NCBI RefSeq assembly: GCF_019511525.1
Contig: NZ_JAEUAT010000009.1
Span: 202,114 to 266,113, forward strand
Source: Rhizobium cauense
GTDB taxonomy: Bacteria > Pseudomonadota > Alphaproteobacteria > Rhizobiales > Rhizobiaceae
Direction: 5' to 3'
Length of the DNA: 64,000 bases
Part shown: one piece after another, positions 62,595 to 64,000 of the stretch
Layout of the letters: each line of letters opens with the position of its first letter
Numbering within the stretch: the first letter of the stretch is position 1
Notes under the pieces: generated by a model
Databases searched by the model: none
What the model was told of the DNA's origin: nothing
Seen by the model: the letters and a program-made list of their open reading frames with translations, nothing else
Translations under genes and position numbers: made by a program

Positions 62595-63623
62595 ATGAGC
62601 GAGCGCGCAGGCCCTCTACGTAGTGATCGATCAGTAACGGTGTCTGATGTTGCGCGTCTTGCCAATGTCTCTACAGCTGCTGTCTCGTTCTTCTTCAGCG
62701 ATCGCGCCGAGCACCTGAAGCGGGTCGGGGTGGATGCACGCGAGCGAATTCGTGCGGCTGTCGAGGAACTGGGCTATGTTCCAAACAAGACCGCGCGGCA
62801 TTTACGCCGCCAGAAGAGCGAAAGGCTGTGCATTATCCTGCCCAAGCTCGGAATTCCCTATGCCGACAAGATGATCCAGGATCTCGGGCGTACGGCCGTC
62901 GAAAGTGGCCTGCTCCCGATCGTGTCGACAGCTTCAACCGCCGCAGAGTTGACGAAAGTTCTTGCGGAAGTCGAGGCGGGTCTTGCTGACGGGATTGTCG
63001 CTGATGTCGGGTATCTTACGGAGGAACAGGTTGATGCCATATTCTCCAGTGTCAGCCGCCACTGCCTCGTCATCCACCCAACTGCACGATCGATGACGTT
63101 CAGCGTCCTAAATAACGGACTGATGTCCGCGCTGGAGATCGCATTTGACGCTCTCATTGCAAAAGGGCATCGGTCTTTCGCCTACATCCAAAACGCAGAG
63201 GAGTCGGAAAATCCACGACTTCACGTCATGTATGAATGTCTGAAGCGCGCCGGTGCCGCTGGTTCCGTCATAACAATGGTTGGTGCAAATGCGCGGCCGG
63301 CGGCTGCCAGCTGCGCGCGAGATATCGCAGGTATGAAAGATCGGCCCACGGCGGTCGTGCTTGATTCCGACTTTACGGCAGTTACTGTTATCGAGGAGTT
63401 TGCGCGGCTTGGCGTCAACGTGCCGGGCGAGATCGCAGTCCTGGGCTGCGGTAACGCTGAAGAGGGCTTTTACTGTCAGCCTCGGCTCTCGACGATCGGT
63501 CCAGAGTGGTTGCCTCTCGAAGAGGCGGGGCGCTATCTGATCGAAGGGCTTGTTGCCGGCGAATTTCCCACGCCCAAACAGTTTCATACGCCCTGGAGTT
63601 ACATTCCACGGCAGAGTTCGTAG
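62595..63623 (+). CDS. LacI-family transcriptional regulator
   Basis: A 342-residue regulator: HTH VTVSDVARLANVSTAAVSFFFSDRAEHLKRVGVDARERIRAAVEELGYVPNKTARHLRRQKSERLC, followed by a periplasmic-binding-like sensor domain. It is the last gene of the importer-sulfatase operon, 12 bp after the sulfatase, and likely binds the palindrome at 58198-58215, lifting on binding of the imported ligand. Confidence 0.93.
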   Translation: MSERAGPLRSDRSVTVSDVARLANVSTAAVSFFFSDRAEHLKRVGVDARERIRAAVEELGYVPNKTARHLRRQKSERLCIILPKLGIPYADKMIQDLGRTAVESGLLPIVSTASTAAELTKVLAEVEAGLADGIVADVGYLTEEQVDAIFSSVSRHCLVIHPTARSMTFSVLNNGLMSALEIAFDALIAKGHRSFAYIQNAEESENPRLHVMYECLKRAGAAGSVITMVGANARPAAASCARDIAGMKDRPTAVVLDSDFTAVTVIEEFARLGVNVPGEIAVLGCGNAEEGFYCQPRLSTIGPEWLPLEEAGRYLIEGLVAGEFPTPKQFHTPWSYIPRQSS

Positions 63624-63732
63624 AGATACAGCGTATGATTGTGCGAACTTTAGCTTCGCGGAAGGCCGGTGGGAAATCTCTACGCCAGTTCAATCAGTTA
63701 TTCGAATTCTTTCGAGATTTCGATCTGCCGTC

Positions 63733-64000
63733 TTGACGGTTCGCCGGTCCCCAATCTATAAGCCCCCTCACTGAACGAGGGCGGCGGCGCTGCTGGCGAC
63801 GAAGACCTTCGCTCTAGAGTTTCTTGCAGATTGGCTGAGATGCTGATTGGTTCCTGAGCTTTTTGGTTTGGGATCGAGGAATTTTGACCGGGGTATCTGG
63901 TCTGTTATTTGACAATTGAAGATGAGAAGAAAGAGAAACGTGGGCGGCGAAGCTTGCGGGACCGGAAGAGATTTCGGTTCTTTGAAAGAGACTTTGGCGG
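63733..64000 (+). promoter_or_regulatory. rRNA operon promoter and leader (16S lies beyond the window)
   Basis: TTGACG (63733-63738) and TATAAG (63757-63762), 18 bp apart, are a strong promoter candidate. Downstream 63903-63917 reads TGTTATTTGACAATT, resembling the boxA antitermination element of rrn leaders, and the following GATGAGAAGAAAGAGAAACG and CGGTTCTTTGAAAGAGA segments are familiar from the 5' side of rhizobial 16S genes. The interval 63624-63732 shows no gene. Confidence 0.8.

Noticed and set aside
1..64000. CRISPR arrays, tRNA genes, prophage blocks
   Set aside because: No regularly spaced direct repeats, no recognisable tRNA cloverleaf and no phage structural genes were seen by eye; a dedicated scan could still find a short tRNA.

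Overview
This window looks like a chromosome or large secondary replicon of a Rhizobiaceae-type alphaproteobacterium (Rhizobium, Agrobacterium or Ensifer group). Four things support this. Many genes encode sugar and peptide ABC importers, each with its own regulator. A GAAC-N7-GAAC LexA box of the alphaproteobacterial type lies in front of an imuA-imuB-dnaE2 cassette. GTG and TTG starts are frequent and backed by clear Shine-Dalgarno (SD) sequences. The right edge reads as the promoter and leader of a ribosomal RNA operon. This is inferred from gene content, not from a database search.

Region 1 (1-16.5 kb) holds carbohydrate use. On the minus strand lie a GH38 alpha-mannosidase (cut by the left edge), a MalFG-type importer with its binding protein, then a HAD hydrolase, an FGGY kinase and a class II aldolase in one overlapping operon. 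Divergent from the aldolase, on the plus strand, are a DeoR regulator, a second FGGY kinase, a ribose-type ABC importer and a tagatose/psicose 3-epimerase-like isomerase. Together these suggest that an imported ketose is epimerised, phosphorylated and cleaved.

Region 2 (16.5-27.4 kb) holds an ABC exporter, a MocR-type gene remnant, an SRAP (YedK/HMCES) protein, a HigBA toxin-antitoxin pair and the SOS mutasome imuA-imuB-dnaE2.

Region 3 (27.4-34.2 kb) is an arsenic island with two divergent ArsR units. The first carries a GNAT (ArsN2-like), two unrelated arsenate reductases, Acr3 and ArsH. The second carries an MFS and a TauE/SafE exporter, with a DUF6428-like gene divergent from it. The island is bracketed by the real 3' end of dnaE2 and a decayed copy of that same 3' end.

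Region 4 (34.3-49 kb) has an MFS/aldo-keto reductase/LLM-oxidoreductase set divergent from a LysR gene, and a second aldo-keto reductase in which the usual catalytic His appears to be Asp. It also holds a peptide-type importer locus with an amidohydrolase, a RidA protein, an IclR regulator and a SelA-like PLP enzyme, which may be an uncharacterised catabolic pathway.

Region 5 (49-56 kb) is a scarred accessory zone. It contains an IS110-family transposase next to a large 27-bp inverted repeat, a LysR gene abutting the IS, an Rrf2/NsrR-like regulator abutting a truncated Fic gene, the mobile mystery protein A/B pair (B frameshifted in a run of eight G) and a frameshifted fragment of aconitase B.

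Region 6 (56-64 kb) has a cold-shock protein and a small hypothetical gene. It then has a formylglycine-generating enzyme, an ABC importer, a cytosolic sulfatase with a CxPxR maturation motif and a LacI regulator, with a perfect palindromic operator before the importer. The rRNA operon leader closes the window. No CRISPR array or tRNA was seen.
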